The notes beneath the pieces are model-generated. The model ran no database searches. It was not told the origin of the DNA and saw nothing but the letters and a program-made list of their open reading frames with translations. 64,000 nt of DNA, from assembly GCF_027580225.2 (NCBI RefSeq), contig NW_027395283.1:6080501-6144500 (forward strand), given 5' to 3'. The position numbers and the translations under genes are program-made. This document shows positions 22,078-32,029 of this stretch, piece by piece. Source of the stretch: Misgurnus anguillicaudatus. Taxonomy: Eukaryota; Chordata; Actinopteri; Cypriniformes; Cobitidae. Every line of letters begins with the position of its first letter. The stretch's first letter is position 1.

Positions 22078-22230
22078 CTGCAGGTTAAGGACACAGGTGC
22101 TCTTTCCTATGATGTTTGACGCAGTGCACTGATACAGGCCGGATGTGCTGCTGATGATGTTTCTCAGTGTCCCTGCATCTGATCTGAGAACAGCACCATC
22201 AGTTATCTTATACATTTCATTCATCTGCAC
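22078..22230 (-). pseudogene. Immunoglobulin-domain exon fragment
   Basis: The minus-strand frame encodes [18 protein letters not shown], then [19 protein letters not shown]. The S-x-S-G-x-Y-x-C pattern and trailing G-strand (VLNLQVV) are typical of an Ig V/I-set domain in cell-adhesion proteins of the CXADR/VSIG type. The exon ends at a good donor, GTAAGTG (22071-22077). The upstream edge is unclear (candidate acceptor TTCTCAG near 22184, without a pyrimidine tract), and no flanking exons were recognised, so it may be a relic of a gene duplicated with the NLR locus. It could still be an exon of a live gene with other exons outside the window. Confidence 0.5.
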
Positions 22231-22708
22231 ATTCAACACACACTTTAGATTTCAGTGGAGAAAATAAAGAAACTGTGAATAATGTTTCTATTGTCTATGA
22301 CACACTGCAGAATAACTGTAATAACACAAATGTCCTGTAGGTGGCAGTGGAGACCTCGCTGTGTTTATAACAAACACTTGATAAAGTTCACACTATGATA
22401 AATACATGAATGTAAATGTAGTTCACACAAATAATAAAATATCACTTAGTCTACATTATATTAAACTCATATGACTTTATTAGGCTTACATTAGTTAAAC
22501 AAAAGAGGATTAATTTTGATTTGAGTTTAATTAGTGTTAATGCTGATGTGCTCTTTGTTTCATGCAGTGAATGTAAACATATTGACTCACATTAATGATT
22601 AAGTCTCGTTAATAAATTAAATGTGTTAAATTATTTGTAATCAGATGTTTAATGTTTGTTTACTGTCAGCAGAGGGAGAAACACCTCAAACACTTCCTCA
22701 TACAATAG

Positions 22709-22733
22709 TGACGTCACAGATGAAAGTGAAAGT
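22709..22733 (+). promoter_or_regulatory. CRE and interferon-response-like motifs upstream of the NLR gene
   Basis: TGACGTCA (22709-22716) is a perfect cAMP/ATF palindrome. GAAAGTGAAAGT (22722-22733) fits the IRF/ISRE consensus GAAANNGAAA. A likely non-coding first exon ends at CAG before GTAGAG at 22770. Function is inferred from motif and position only. Confidence 0.45.
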
Positions 22734-23713
22734 AAATTGTTTCGTGTTTATCTTCCGCCATTTTGAACAGGTAGAGTTGATTTCTTAACATATCGATGAT
22801 TAAAGTGATTAATATAACATGTATAAACAGCTTTACAGGTATTTTGTGTGTGTAGTTGATGTTAAAGTTGTAGTATTTTGAGAAAGTGAATCCAGTCAGA
22901 TTGTGATGACAGCGAGTGTTCAGGTGTGTTCAGGTGAGATGAGACGCTTTTTACTTCCTCATTCAGAGTTTCTTTAAAGGACAGATTCACTCTTTTATAT
23001 TCAATAATTTCTTATCTTAAAATTACTGTCAACAAGTTCATCTATCAATATTTAAAGTCGTTGAAAACATTAAGAGACTCCAACATTATCTTACGTTTTC
23101 TGAGTTTATTGTTTTTAGGTTTAAGTAAACGATCATTTGGGCTATGTTTCAATAATGTTAAGCATTTATTTGCAAAAAAAATAAAACAAAGTGATCAAAA
23201 TAACAAAAAGATGTAATGTTTTTATATCTTAGATAGGCCTACAAAAGAATCAATATATATATTTTTTAAACAACACAATAGTTTACACTTGTATTTTAGG
23301 AAGAGTTTAAAGATGAATATTTGATGGAATAACTCAGATTTGTAATGACATCTTTCATATTTTTTTGCCATAAGCTTTTACATTGTTGTTAGGGTGACAT
23401 GAGACACTTTTTACTTCTTTATTCATAGTTTCTTTAAAGATTTATTCATTTGATTGTTTTTTATCTTAATTTTAGCATTATTTATTGATTGTTTTGCACA
23501 GTCAGTGATTCTTAATTATTGTTGTGTTTATGTAATGTTGTGTAGTTGAGGTGATGCAGTTGTTTCTTCAACACTCAGGATTGATTTATCTGAATTATAA
23601 TGTCTGTTTATTCACTTTGATTTTAAGTTTATTTTGTGTGTGAATGTTATTTTCATTCAGTATCAGATAGTTGTGGAGATCAGATTGATCAGATTCACCT
23701 CTGCAGCTCCATC

Positions 23714-26700
23714 ATGGATCAAACACAAACATCAACACATGAAGATTTTTCTCCAGGATGCAGGTACTTTATAGAAACACTTTATTAAATAACATTTATA
23801 TTATAGGAAAATATTTAAGTGTTATTTTGTATTATGGTCAGCTTCAAAATATTAGTAAAGTAATTAAAGTATTAAATCTGTTGTGTGTTATAGTTCAGAT
23901 CATCAGAAGAGATCAGATTCAGAGTTCAGCTGTGTGTCTATGAAGAGTGATCAGTCTATGCATCGTCCAATACAGTTTAAGAATGAAGAGACAAGACCTG
24001 CTGTCAGGTATAAAACACTCTGAAACATGTGATTATAGCTTTTATATGATTGTAGTTTGGTATTTTTTACAATCATGTATTCTGAGAAAGAGATGAGAAA
24101 TTATTCTTCATTATCAGATAAATCATCATGCAGAAAGACACATCTGTGCAAGCACTCAGTCTTTGTATTAAAATCTTTCCATTTGCTTGTAATTGTTTAC
24201 ATGTCATTATATGTATAAATATGCTGTTCTTATTGCATTTACAGCAGCTATAACCAGCAGATGTCCTCAACAAGCTGCATTTCACATAAATCTCTAAACC
24301 ATGGGTGGGCATTCCTGGTCCTGGAGGGCCACTGTCCTGCAAAGTTTAGCTCCAACCCAATTCAAATACACCTGTATGCCATTTCCAAGCAATCCTGCAG
24401 CCTTTGACTAGATTTTTCAGGTGTGTTTGATTAGGTTAACCCTCACTTTGCACGACAGGGACCCTACAAGACCAGAAATGCCCACGCCTGCTCTAAACAA
24501 ACAGCGAATCTAGTGTGTGTAATCTAATATCTTTCCTTTTGGTGTAATATTCAGTATAATAGAATAAAAACATTATGAAGTCAATTTCACTGCAACAGCA
24601 CTTGACACCTGAAGTAATTTTATTTAATTGACCCCAGCAGTGAACTTCTCCACGATGCCATTTCTAATGTGCGTGCACTTCAGATTTGATTGGCTCTCAT
24701 TGTTGTTCATCAGTTGGAAAAAATCTTCCAGCAAGTGATCACAATGATACCTTTACTTATATCTTTATCGTTATAAGTGTGGTGTGAACTCCGCTATTCT
24801 CTTTAAAATCAAACGTTTTTGAAATTATATTTTTTTATAGTTGTAATGTAAAAGGCCTTTTAAGTGATTCTTGATTCTCATTCTTGCCATCCAGACGAAT
24901 CATAACAGAACCTGACTGTAAGGGGAGGAAGATTGAACAATCTGAGAATCAAATACAAGACTTTAATAAAAACACGAGTACTCATTTCAGGTAAATCAGA
25001 GGATTTTTTATTTTATTTTAGAGACTAGAAAAGTTTGACCACATGATACTTATAAATAAAATATTTTACAAACCATATTAAAATGTCCTGTGTTTTGTGA
25101 TGCAAAAACAACATTTTGCTCTATACTGTACATTTTTACTTAAACTTGTGTTCTTATCTGATTTGTTTATTCTTTATTTACAGTCATGACTCTAAACTTG
25201 CTGAAGTCCTGAACACATTCAAATCAAATCTGAGGAAGAAGTTTGAGTGTTTGTATGAGGTAACATCAAATAAGAGAAACCCAACACTACTGAATGATAT
25301 CTACACAGAGCTCTACATCACAGAGAGTGAAAGTGGAGAGATCAGTAATGAACATGAGGTGAGACAGATTGAGACACAATCCAGAAGAACAACAACAGAG
25401 GAGACATCAATCAAATGTAATGACATCTTTAAACCTTTACCTGAACAAGACAAACACATCAGAAGTGTGCTGACAAAGGGAGTCGCTGGCATTGGAAAAA
25501 CAGTCTCTGTAGAGAAGTTCATTCTGGACTGGGCTGAAGAGAAAGAGAATCAGGACGTCCACCTCATATTTCCACTTCCTTTCAGAGAGATCAATTTGAT
25601 GAAGAACAAAACACTCAGTCTTTTAGATCTTCTTCATCTTTTCTTCCCACAGACAAAAGAAATGGAAATCTTCAGTGATAAATATAAAGTGTTGTTCATC
25701 TTTGATGGTTTGGATGAGTGTCGTCTGTCTCTGGATTTTCACAGCAGTGTGAGGTTGTGTGATGTAAGTGAATCAACCTCAGTGGACGTGATGCTGACAA
25801 ACCTCATCAAGGGGAATCTGTTTCCCTCTGCTCTCATCTGGATCACCTCCAGACCAGCAGCAGCTCATCTCATCCCCTCTGAGTGTGTTGATCGAGTCAC
25901 AGAGGTACGAGGCTTCACTGATCCACAGAAGGAGGAATACTTCAGGAAGAGAATCAGTGATGAGAGTCTGTCTGATCAAATCATCTCACACCTGAAGTCA
26001 TCCAGGAGTCTCTACATCATGTGTCACATCCCAGTCTTCTGCTGGATTTCAGTCACTGTTCTAGAGAGAATGTTGAGTGAAGCAGAGAGTCAAGAGATCC
26101 CCAAAACTCTCACTCAAATGTACACACACTTCCTGATCATTCAGACAAACATCAAACATCTGAAGGACTATGAGAAGAAAGATGAAGACATGATCTTCAA
26201 ACTGGGGAAACTGGCTTTTGAGCAGCTTGTGAAAGGCAATCTGATCTTCTATGATGAAGACCTGAGAGAGTGTAACATTGATGTAGCAGAAGCATCAGTG
26301 TACTCAGGATTGTGTACTCAGATCTTCAGAGAGGAGTTTGGTTTGTATCAGGGGAAAGTTTATTGCTTTGTTCATCTCAGCATCCAGGAACATCTAGCAG
26401 CTCTTTATGCTCACATCTCCATCACAAAGAAATACAGAAATGTTTTTAATTCTAAACCAGGTCGGTTTTCTAACATTTTGGGCAAATTTAAACATAAATT
26501 ATCAAAACAGGATTCATTATATGAGTTAAATCACCAAGCTGTAGATGAATCTTTACAGAGTAAGAATGGACATCTGGATCTTTTCCTGCGTTTTCTTCTG
26601 GGTCTTTCACTGGAGTCCAATCAGATTCTCTTACAGGATCTACTGACACAGATGAGAAGATGCTCCTACAAGAAAGAGAAAACTGTTAAGTACATTAAAG

Positions 26701-26989
26701 AGAAGATGAATGAGAATCTATCTCCAGAGAAATCCATCAATCTGATTCACTGTCTGAATGAACTGGGTGATGATTCACTGCTGCAGGAGATTCAACGTTA
26801 TGTGAAATCTTCATCAGTAGGAAATGACAAACTCTCCTCTTCACAGTGGGCAGCTTTAGTTTTTGTGTTGTTGACGTCTGAGCAGCATTTGGATGAACTT
26901 GATCTAAATAAATTTATTGGAGATAAAAATAAAGCAGATGAAGTTCTTGTGAGACTGCAGCTTGTGATTAAAGAAACCAAAAAACTCAA
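23714..26989 (+). CDS. Fish NLR immune receptor, exons 1-4 (FISNA-NACHT)
   Basis: Coding exons are 23714-23763, 23894-24007, 24895-24990 and 25184-26989, all joined in phase 2 with GT/AG borders. A 5' UTR part begins after the acceptor at 23660. The protein starts [15 protein letters not shown]. Exon 2 encodes [14 protein letters not shown], a peptide typical of the large fish NLR-C family. The 602-codon exon 4 opens with FISNA ([20 protein letters not shown]), then NACHT: Walker A GVAGIGKT, Walker [10 protein letters not shown], sensor region [10 protein letters not shown], then winged-helix and helical parts ([14 protein letters not shown]). NACHT binds ATP and drives oligomerisation. These are cytosolic sensors. 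No break was seen. Reading past the donor meets a stop at once. The LRR exon probably follows at 55590. No death-fold domain is visible. Confidence 0.9.
24300..24490. mobile_element. hAT-type MITE in NLR intron 2
   Basis: Ends ATGGGTGGGCATT and AATGCCCACGCCTG form inverted repeats. CTCTAAAC is duplicated on both sides (24292-24299, 24491-24498). The interior includes TGGTCCTGGAGGGCCACTG, a sequence familiar from abundant zebrafish/cyprinid MITEs. Confidence 0.88.
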
Positions 26990-27244
26990 GTAAGTAAAAC
27001 TAACAACAATCACATGACTGTTTTCATATTAAAGCAACACTATGTAGTTTTCCATGTAAGATTTGATTATGGCTCCCACATGAGGTTGAAAAGCGCAACA
27101 GTGCAATTGTGTTGCTTTAATACAATTAATTGAATTATTTTATGATTTTATTTTGAATTCTTACTTTGGAAGAATCTTTTCTAACAAAAGTCATTTTCTT
27201 AATGTTGTACATAAATCAAAAGTCAATCTCAAAAAACTTCCCAA

Positions 27245-27394
27245 CATTCTGCCAATATAAAAAGTTTCCAGTTTTCTTGACGTTCTAAGAACGTTTCTGT
27301 GTTGTCTGAACGTTAGATGAATGTTAGATTCTACCATTTTCAAACGTTATGACAATGTCATGTTTTAATTTTCACACAATGTTTAAAACAACAA
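27245..27394. repeat. Inverted-repeat pair R1, left member
   Basis: About 150 bases (including GAACGTTAGATGAATGTTAG) recur as the reverse complement at 55107-55254 with scattered mismatches. This is near the left edge of the giant NLR intron. Confidence 0.75.
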
Positions 27395-27647
27395 CTTATC
27401 TAGCAACTGCACCAGAATTACACTAACTTTACATTACCATAACAAATGTGTTTTATATACACAAAGTTAACACAACCAGGGAAGAACTAGTAAACAAAAA
27501 GTCAAGGGTCAAGAGTCCAACTAAAACAAACACTGATCACCACCATGGTGACTTTAAATGAAACAAATCAGCAACATCTAAACCTAATAAGTGAATTGTG
27601 TTTTCTACAGCAATATTTTTACAGAACATTCAGAAATAATGTTTTAT
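27395..27647. other. Intron DNA, nothing recognised
   Basis: AT-rich intron sequence of the NLR gene with no repeat or coding signal that I can support. Confidence 0.5.
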
Positions 27648-27886
27648 GGGGTGGTTTCCCAAATAGGGATTAGCTTAAGCCAGGACTAGGCCTTAGTTTA
27701 ATTATGAAATATAGATTGTTTTAACAAACACACCTTACTAAAAACATTACTTGTGTGCATTTTAAGGCAAAACAAATGGCATTGATGTATTTTAAAATAT
27801 GTCAGTGCAAGTTGTTTTCAGTTTGGACAGCTCTTACATTTACTTTAGTCTAGGACTAGTCTAATCCCTGTCTGGGAAACCACCCC
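27648..27886. mobile_element. Inverted-repeat MITE (GGGGTGGTTTCCC ends)
   Basis: GGGGTGGTTTCCCAAATAGG at the left is matched by CTGTCTGGGAAACCACCCC at the right. The inner parts, TTAGCTTAAGCCAGGACTAG and AGTCTAGGACTAGTC, are also roughly inverted. This is an abundant cyprinid MITE type by recollection. The target duplication is ambiguous (TAT on each side). Confidence 0.75.
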
Positions 27887-28708
27887 TATAAATTTTAAAA
27901 TAATAAAATGCAATGTTTCTCTATCATATGGCTGGACGATATGGACAAAAAATTACCACGGTATACTTCTTCATTTCGGTCGGTACGGTATAAATCCGAT
28001 AACAGTATGCATATAAAAAAAAACTCAGGAAAAACTGCCAAGAATGCCTGCAATAGATGTCTGAATCAAAAACAAACCTCTGAAAAAATATTGGACCACG
28101 TGGTGGTTCTGTTTTGATATATTATGGATTTCTTCAGTCATAGAATTGACTTTCATAGTTCCATCTGTGTTAGTCTATAGTTTTGTTCAATTTGCTATTA
28201 TAGTAATATGTGGAGAAAATATAAGTCAACGTGACCCTAAAATTATTGTATTATTTAATGTTACATAAAGTAAGAAAAATAAAAATTACTGATCTACTTG
28301 TAATTGCTTAGCAAGCTAGATAGTGAAAAATTATACATTTATTTCATGATCTAATCTAATATTTTTTATACAAAGATGACGGTGTTGACATGTTATGGTT
28401 GTCACAGTAGCAGTGTCCAAAAATATGAAGAAGTTTAAGAGAAAATATCAAACATACAGGAGCTTGAGTGATCTTGAAGCATGCAGAAGAGCTGAAGGTT
28501 TGAAAATGGGGTCCTCAGGAATGCAGTTGACTCTGTAGTTGTCTGATTTTATTGCTTTTTATAAATATCTGACGTTGGTGACGAATATGTGGGACACATT
28601 TTGAGCAATCCAATCACAAAATAATAGTAAATATTGTTCAAAACTCACTGTTTGTAGTTTTTTAATACATATTCCAATGTACTCTTTCATGTGGTAAATA
28701 TATGTAAT
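27887..28708. other. Intron DNA with a possible hAT end
   Basis: GGCTGGACGATATGGAC at about 27931 looks like one terminus of a hAT-type element. Its partner end was not found. There is no coding signal. Confidence 0.35.
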
Positions 28709-28850
28709 CAATAAGGTACGAGAGGCTGTGCTGTATCGTGAATAAGTAACGGCTGAAGGGCGTTGTTAGGCACGACGCGAAGCGGAGTGCCTGCAACCCC
28801 TTCAGCCGTTACTTATTCACGATACAGCCCTTGCCTCGAGTACCTTATTG
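28709..28850. repeat. Near-perfect 142-nt hairpin
   Basis: CAATAAGGTACGAG at the left and CTCGAGTACCTTATTG at the right close a stem that continues through GTATCGTGAATAAGTAACGG / CCGTTACTTATTCACGATAC. An inner stem GGCAC/GTGCC surrounds a small GC-rich loop (GACGCGAAGCGGA). There are only a few mismatches over about 55 stem pairs. It may be the terminal hairpin of a DNA element. Confidence 0.8.
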
Positions 28851-29849
28851 CTTTTATAAAACGGTTACCACACAATATTAAAGTAAAAAAAAATATTAGT
28901 TCAACTTTCATGAAGTTAAATCAATAAAAGCATTCCTTCAGCTAGAAAAAATAGTCCCTGACTGCGAACAATAACATGAAAGCTCAAATAAAAACAACAA
29001 ACTGTTCTCAGACTTTGTCTCTTTATATGTTTATGTGTTGCTAAGGGCGCAGTGATATTAAATAGAACTGTTGGGTGAAGTGGTCATAGCAGTGTTTTAT
29101 TGTGAATGAAGCACACCTATTGACCAATCAGAATCAAGGATTGGAACTAACCGTTTTATAATATTCAATTCAATTATTACTTTTGGCTTTTTTAATCAAG
29201 TTGAAATGATTATCTCTTAACCGAGGACAGCTGATTTTGTAGGCAATGGGACAGCATATAATCATTAAATTAATAAAAAAATAAAAATAAACCTATAAAA
29301 GAACCTTACATATGTGCAAAGGACCCCCTGATTATAACATTGATTCTTTTTCTTCATGAAAATGTTATTAATTTCCAACAGAATTAGCACTTTTCTTAGT
29401 GGGACATGTTTTTGCCAAAGTTTCAAGAATCAGTGATTTGATACTAGACATTTAATTATATTATACATATAACTCATAACCAGGTGACACAGCAGCATAC
29501 ATACTTGTATCTTTTCTCCTCATCTTTATTCTTTTCTAACCTTGGCACCTTATGGCTTAAGCCTATTTTTTCTCACCAGTAATTCAGTTCGTGTTTATTA
29601 CATCTCCTGTTCTCCCTCTCTATATGGTGTCGTCATTGGAAGCTGTGACTTGACTTAAACTAACCCCACACCTCCTTCTCGTACTTCTGAGTGACTGACA
29701 GCTCTTCTCTGAGCAAACACTCCAAAGTCCCGAATAGATTAATTGATCGCATGGTGGTGACAATGATATGATTTGGTGCGAGGTACAGATGAGAGAATTT
29801 AAATCCGCATTCCATTTGCTTGTCGTCCCGTAGATTGCGGCTCATGGTT
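28851..29849. other. Intron DNA with a TATAAAACGGTTA inverted pair
   Basis: TTTTATAAAACGGTTA at about 28854 is reversed as TAACCGTTTTATAA at about 29149-29162, outlining a possible 300-bp element next to the hairpin. The rest is AT-rich and without genes. Confidence 0.45.
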
Positions 29850-30428
29850 GCTTAAAAGACAAGTTCTGTATTTTACACTTAAAGGCCTGTTTTCAGGTTG
29901 TTTATGATGAAATAGAACGGTTTTGACTGAAATTTGGACATATGATGCTGGCCCGAGAATTTTCGGGTGTTTGTTGTTTCACCTCCCACCTCTATGAAGG
30001 TAAATTAGTTGCAAAACTTGAGAGCTTGTAAATCTTTATTTGAGAACTTGGAAAAAAATATTGTACTTGTACATTAATATTTTATACTCACAGTCCCAAT
30101 GTGAAGACTTGCAAAATCAAAATCTGAAGTTGAATGTTGAGATGTGCACTCGTGGACAGTAATCACAAACTTGTGACAAGAAGTCACAAATGTGTAAACT
30201 AGCACTAACAAAAAAGATTTGCTGTACAAACACAAATAGACACATACAACCTCTCAAATCTGTAACTGCACTTTCAAATCTTAGCTTTTTGACTTTTGCT
30301 ACACTTTTTGCGATATACCTGTTTCAAAACCAACTTGTGCACTTGTAAATTTAGAGGTGAGAGAGAGACCGGGGTTTGATGACGTCACTCAGAAGAAGAG
30401 CCACATCGCCCCCTTGTGGCGGGTAAAA
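29850..30428. repeat. Inverted-repeat pair R2, left member
   Basis: About 580 bases (from AAGACAAGTTCTGTATTTTA to CCCCCTTGTGGCGGGTAAAA) recur in reverse complement at 53751-54872, where the match is interrupted by a 489-bp MITE. It is probably a dispersed cyprinid element. Confidence 0.85.
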
Positions 30429-30702
30429 ATCAATTAGTTTAGTAGGCTAATACATATTTCTGAGTGTGTGTTTTTTGCGTATTAATTTTACACTAAAGTA
30501 ACCATGATATATCCATGGTTTTTGTAGCGAACTCATGGTTATTTAATTGAAAATGTGGTTTAACTATGAATACTTTATTACAGACTCCAGGTCCATCAAA
30601 AATACAACACTACAAACAAATAAAACAATAACAAATAAAAACACATAAAAACAATAAAAGCCAACATCTATTTAAAATACATTTTAAATATTAAAAAGGC
30701 AA

Positions 30703-32004
30703 TTAAAGGCATTCCATGCAGTTTGACGTTTTTGTCAAACAGCGACCCCTAGAGTCACTGGGGAAAACTTGCAACTGTCGTAATTTCGCACCCCCACTCT
30801 GTACGTACCAGTAAGGAAAGTATTGGGCGTGAATATGCAGAGATGGACTCCGAAGATAATGACCAGGGAATGTTTCACAATTTCATACAAATATTAGGCT
30901 ACTGCATGTCTACTAAACTACAGATGATGGTAATAGGATAATAAGAAGTTTATGCCAAGTGTAGAGTAGGCATATAATAATAAAGTAGCCTACTGCGTTT
31001 GCTGGCCTATTACGTTTTTACAAGATTGCAGCTAGCTTAATCACAAGTAAACAGTCTATAGTCTAAAGTTATTTAATTGTAAACATTACAAAATGCATTG
31101 ACAAAGTTAATTGTAATGTATACGTTGCATTATTTCATAACATTGGCCGTTATTCGTTGGCCATAAGAAATCGAAATTAGACAAATGACTACGTACACAT
31201 CACAACACAACACTTGAGTTTAGATGCCAAAAAAAACATGTTAAGAGAAACGAGTGTTTGTTAGCAAGTCTGCTAAATGCTCTTATGATCGTAAGCTAGC
31301 TAGACCCATGTTGAAGTTACTTTACTGGTCTAATTATCAACACTGGATGAATGAACAGCAAAAAAATACGCAAGCAAGTGCAACCACATACAACATAGAC
31401 CGCAAACAAATTTACAAATAAGAGATTAACTTACTTGTCCATCAACAAGATCGCCAGATCCGCATCTCTCTTGCATCCAGTGCTGTCTATTAGCTCACGC
31501 CAACGAGTAAAAACCTGACCGAGTGGGACTCTTGTCCGGTTCCTAACTCGGTCAGATTCTCTTTTTCGCTTTCTACTCTCTTCCGAACGGGGTTTCTTAG
31601 CTGTTTCCCTCATCGAGCATCACGTCTCAAATGCGCGCGTGCAGTTGTTGTTATATGCTTGTTTGACTTCATGCAGCGCTTCAGGAACCGACAGCCGGAT
31701 GACGTCAAAGTGCCGTCTCGGATCATTCTCGCGGTACTTTTACGTCATCCGACTGCCGGTTCTTGCAGCGCTGCACGAAGTCGAACAAGCCTAACGTGTG
31801 TGACGTCGTTGCCGTAAAGCAAGTCGTGATTCTCGCGAGATTTGTCAGGGGCGGTTCTCTCAAGCTTGCATTGGTGGTTTTGCTAGCGGCGTCCTCCCCG
31901 AGCTTCAACAGGAGGATGATTCGCCATACTATGACTTCGTTTACCATCGAAATGACTTTGAAGCTGTTATATTAAGGTAAAATATCTGCATAGTGTGTCT
32001 TTAA
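30703..32004. mobile_element. TTAA-flanked DNA element (Kolobok-like?)
   Basis: TTAAAGGCATTCCATGCAG at the left and CTGCATAGTGTGTCTTTAA at the right form imperfect inverted ends with TTAA on both sides (30703-30706, 32001-32004). An inverted pair inside (GCGCTTCAGGAACCGACAGC and GCTGCACGAAGTCGAACAAG regions, 31660-31795) adds structure. It contains the ORF at 31431-31613. TTAA duplications are used by Kolobok and piggyBac elements. No transposase core was recognised. Confidence 0.55.
31431..31613 (-). CDS. Short basic ORF with splice donor, transposon-encoded
   Basis: 60 residues: a basic N-terminus (KKPRSEESRKRKRESDRVRN) followed by TRVPLGQVFTRWRELIDSTG and CKRDADLAILLMDK. The R-V-x-(I/L)-G-x-x-F-x-R-W-R-E-L pattern followed by K-x-D-A-x-x-A-x-x-L-L is one I associate with N-terminal segments of predicted fish proteins, many of them transposon-related (recollection, unverified). 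The frame ends in MDK at AAGTAAGT, a consensus splice donor, so this is probably a first coding exon rather than a complete gene. Downstream exons were not identified. Function unknown; DNA binding is only a guess from the basic stretch. Confidence 0.4.
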   Translation of the reverse strand: MRETAKKPRSEESRKRKRESDRVRNRTRVPLGQVFTRWRELIDSTGCKRDADLAILLMDK

Positions 32005-32029
32005 AGTAATGCTTCCGCATATAGGACTG

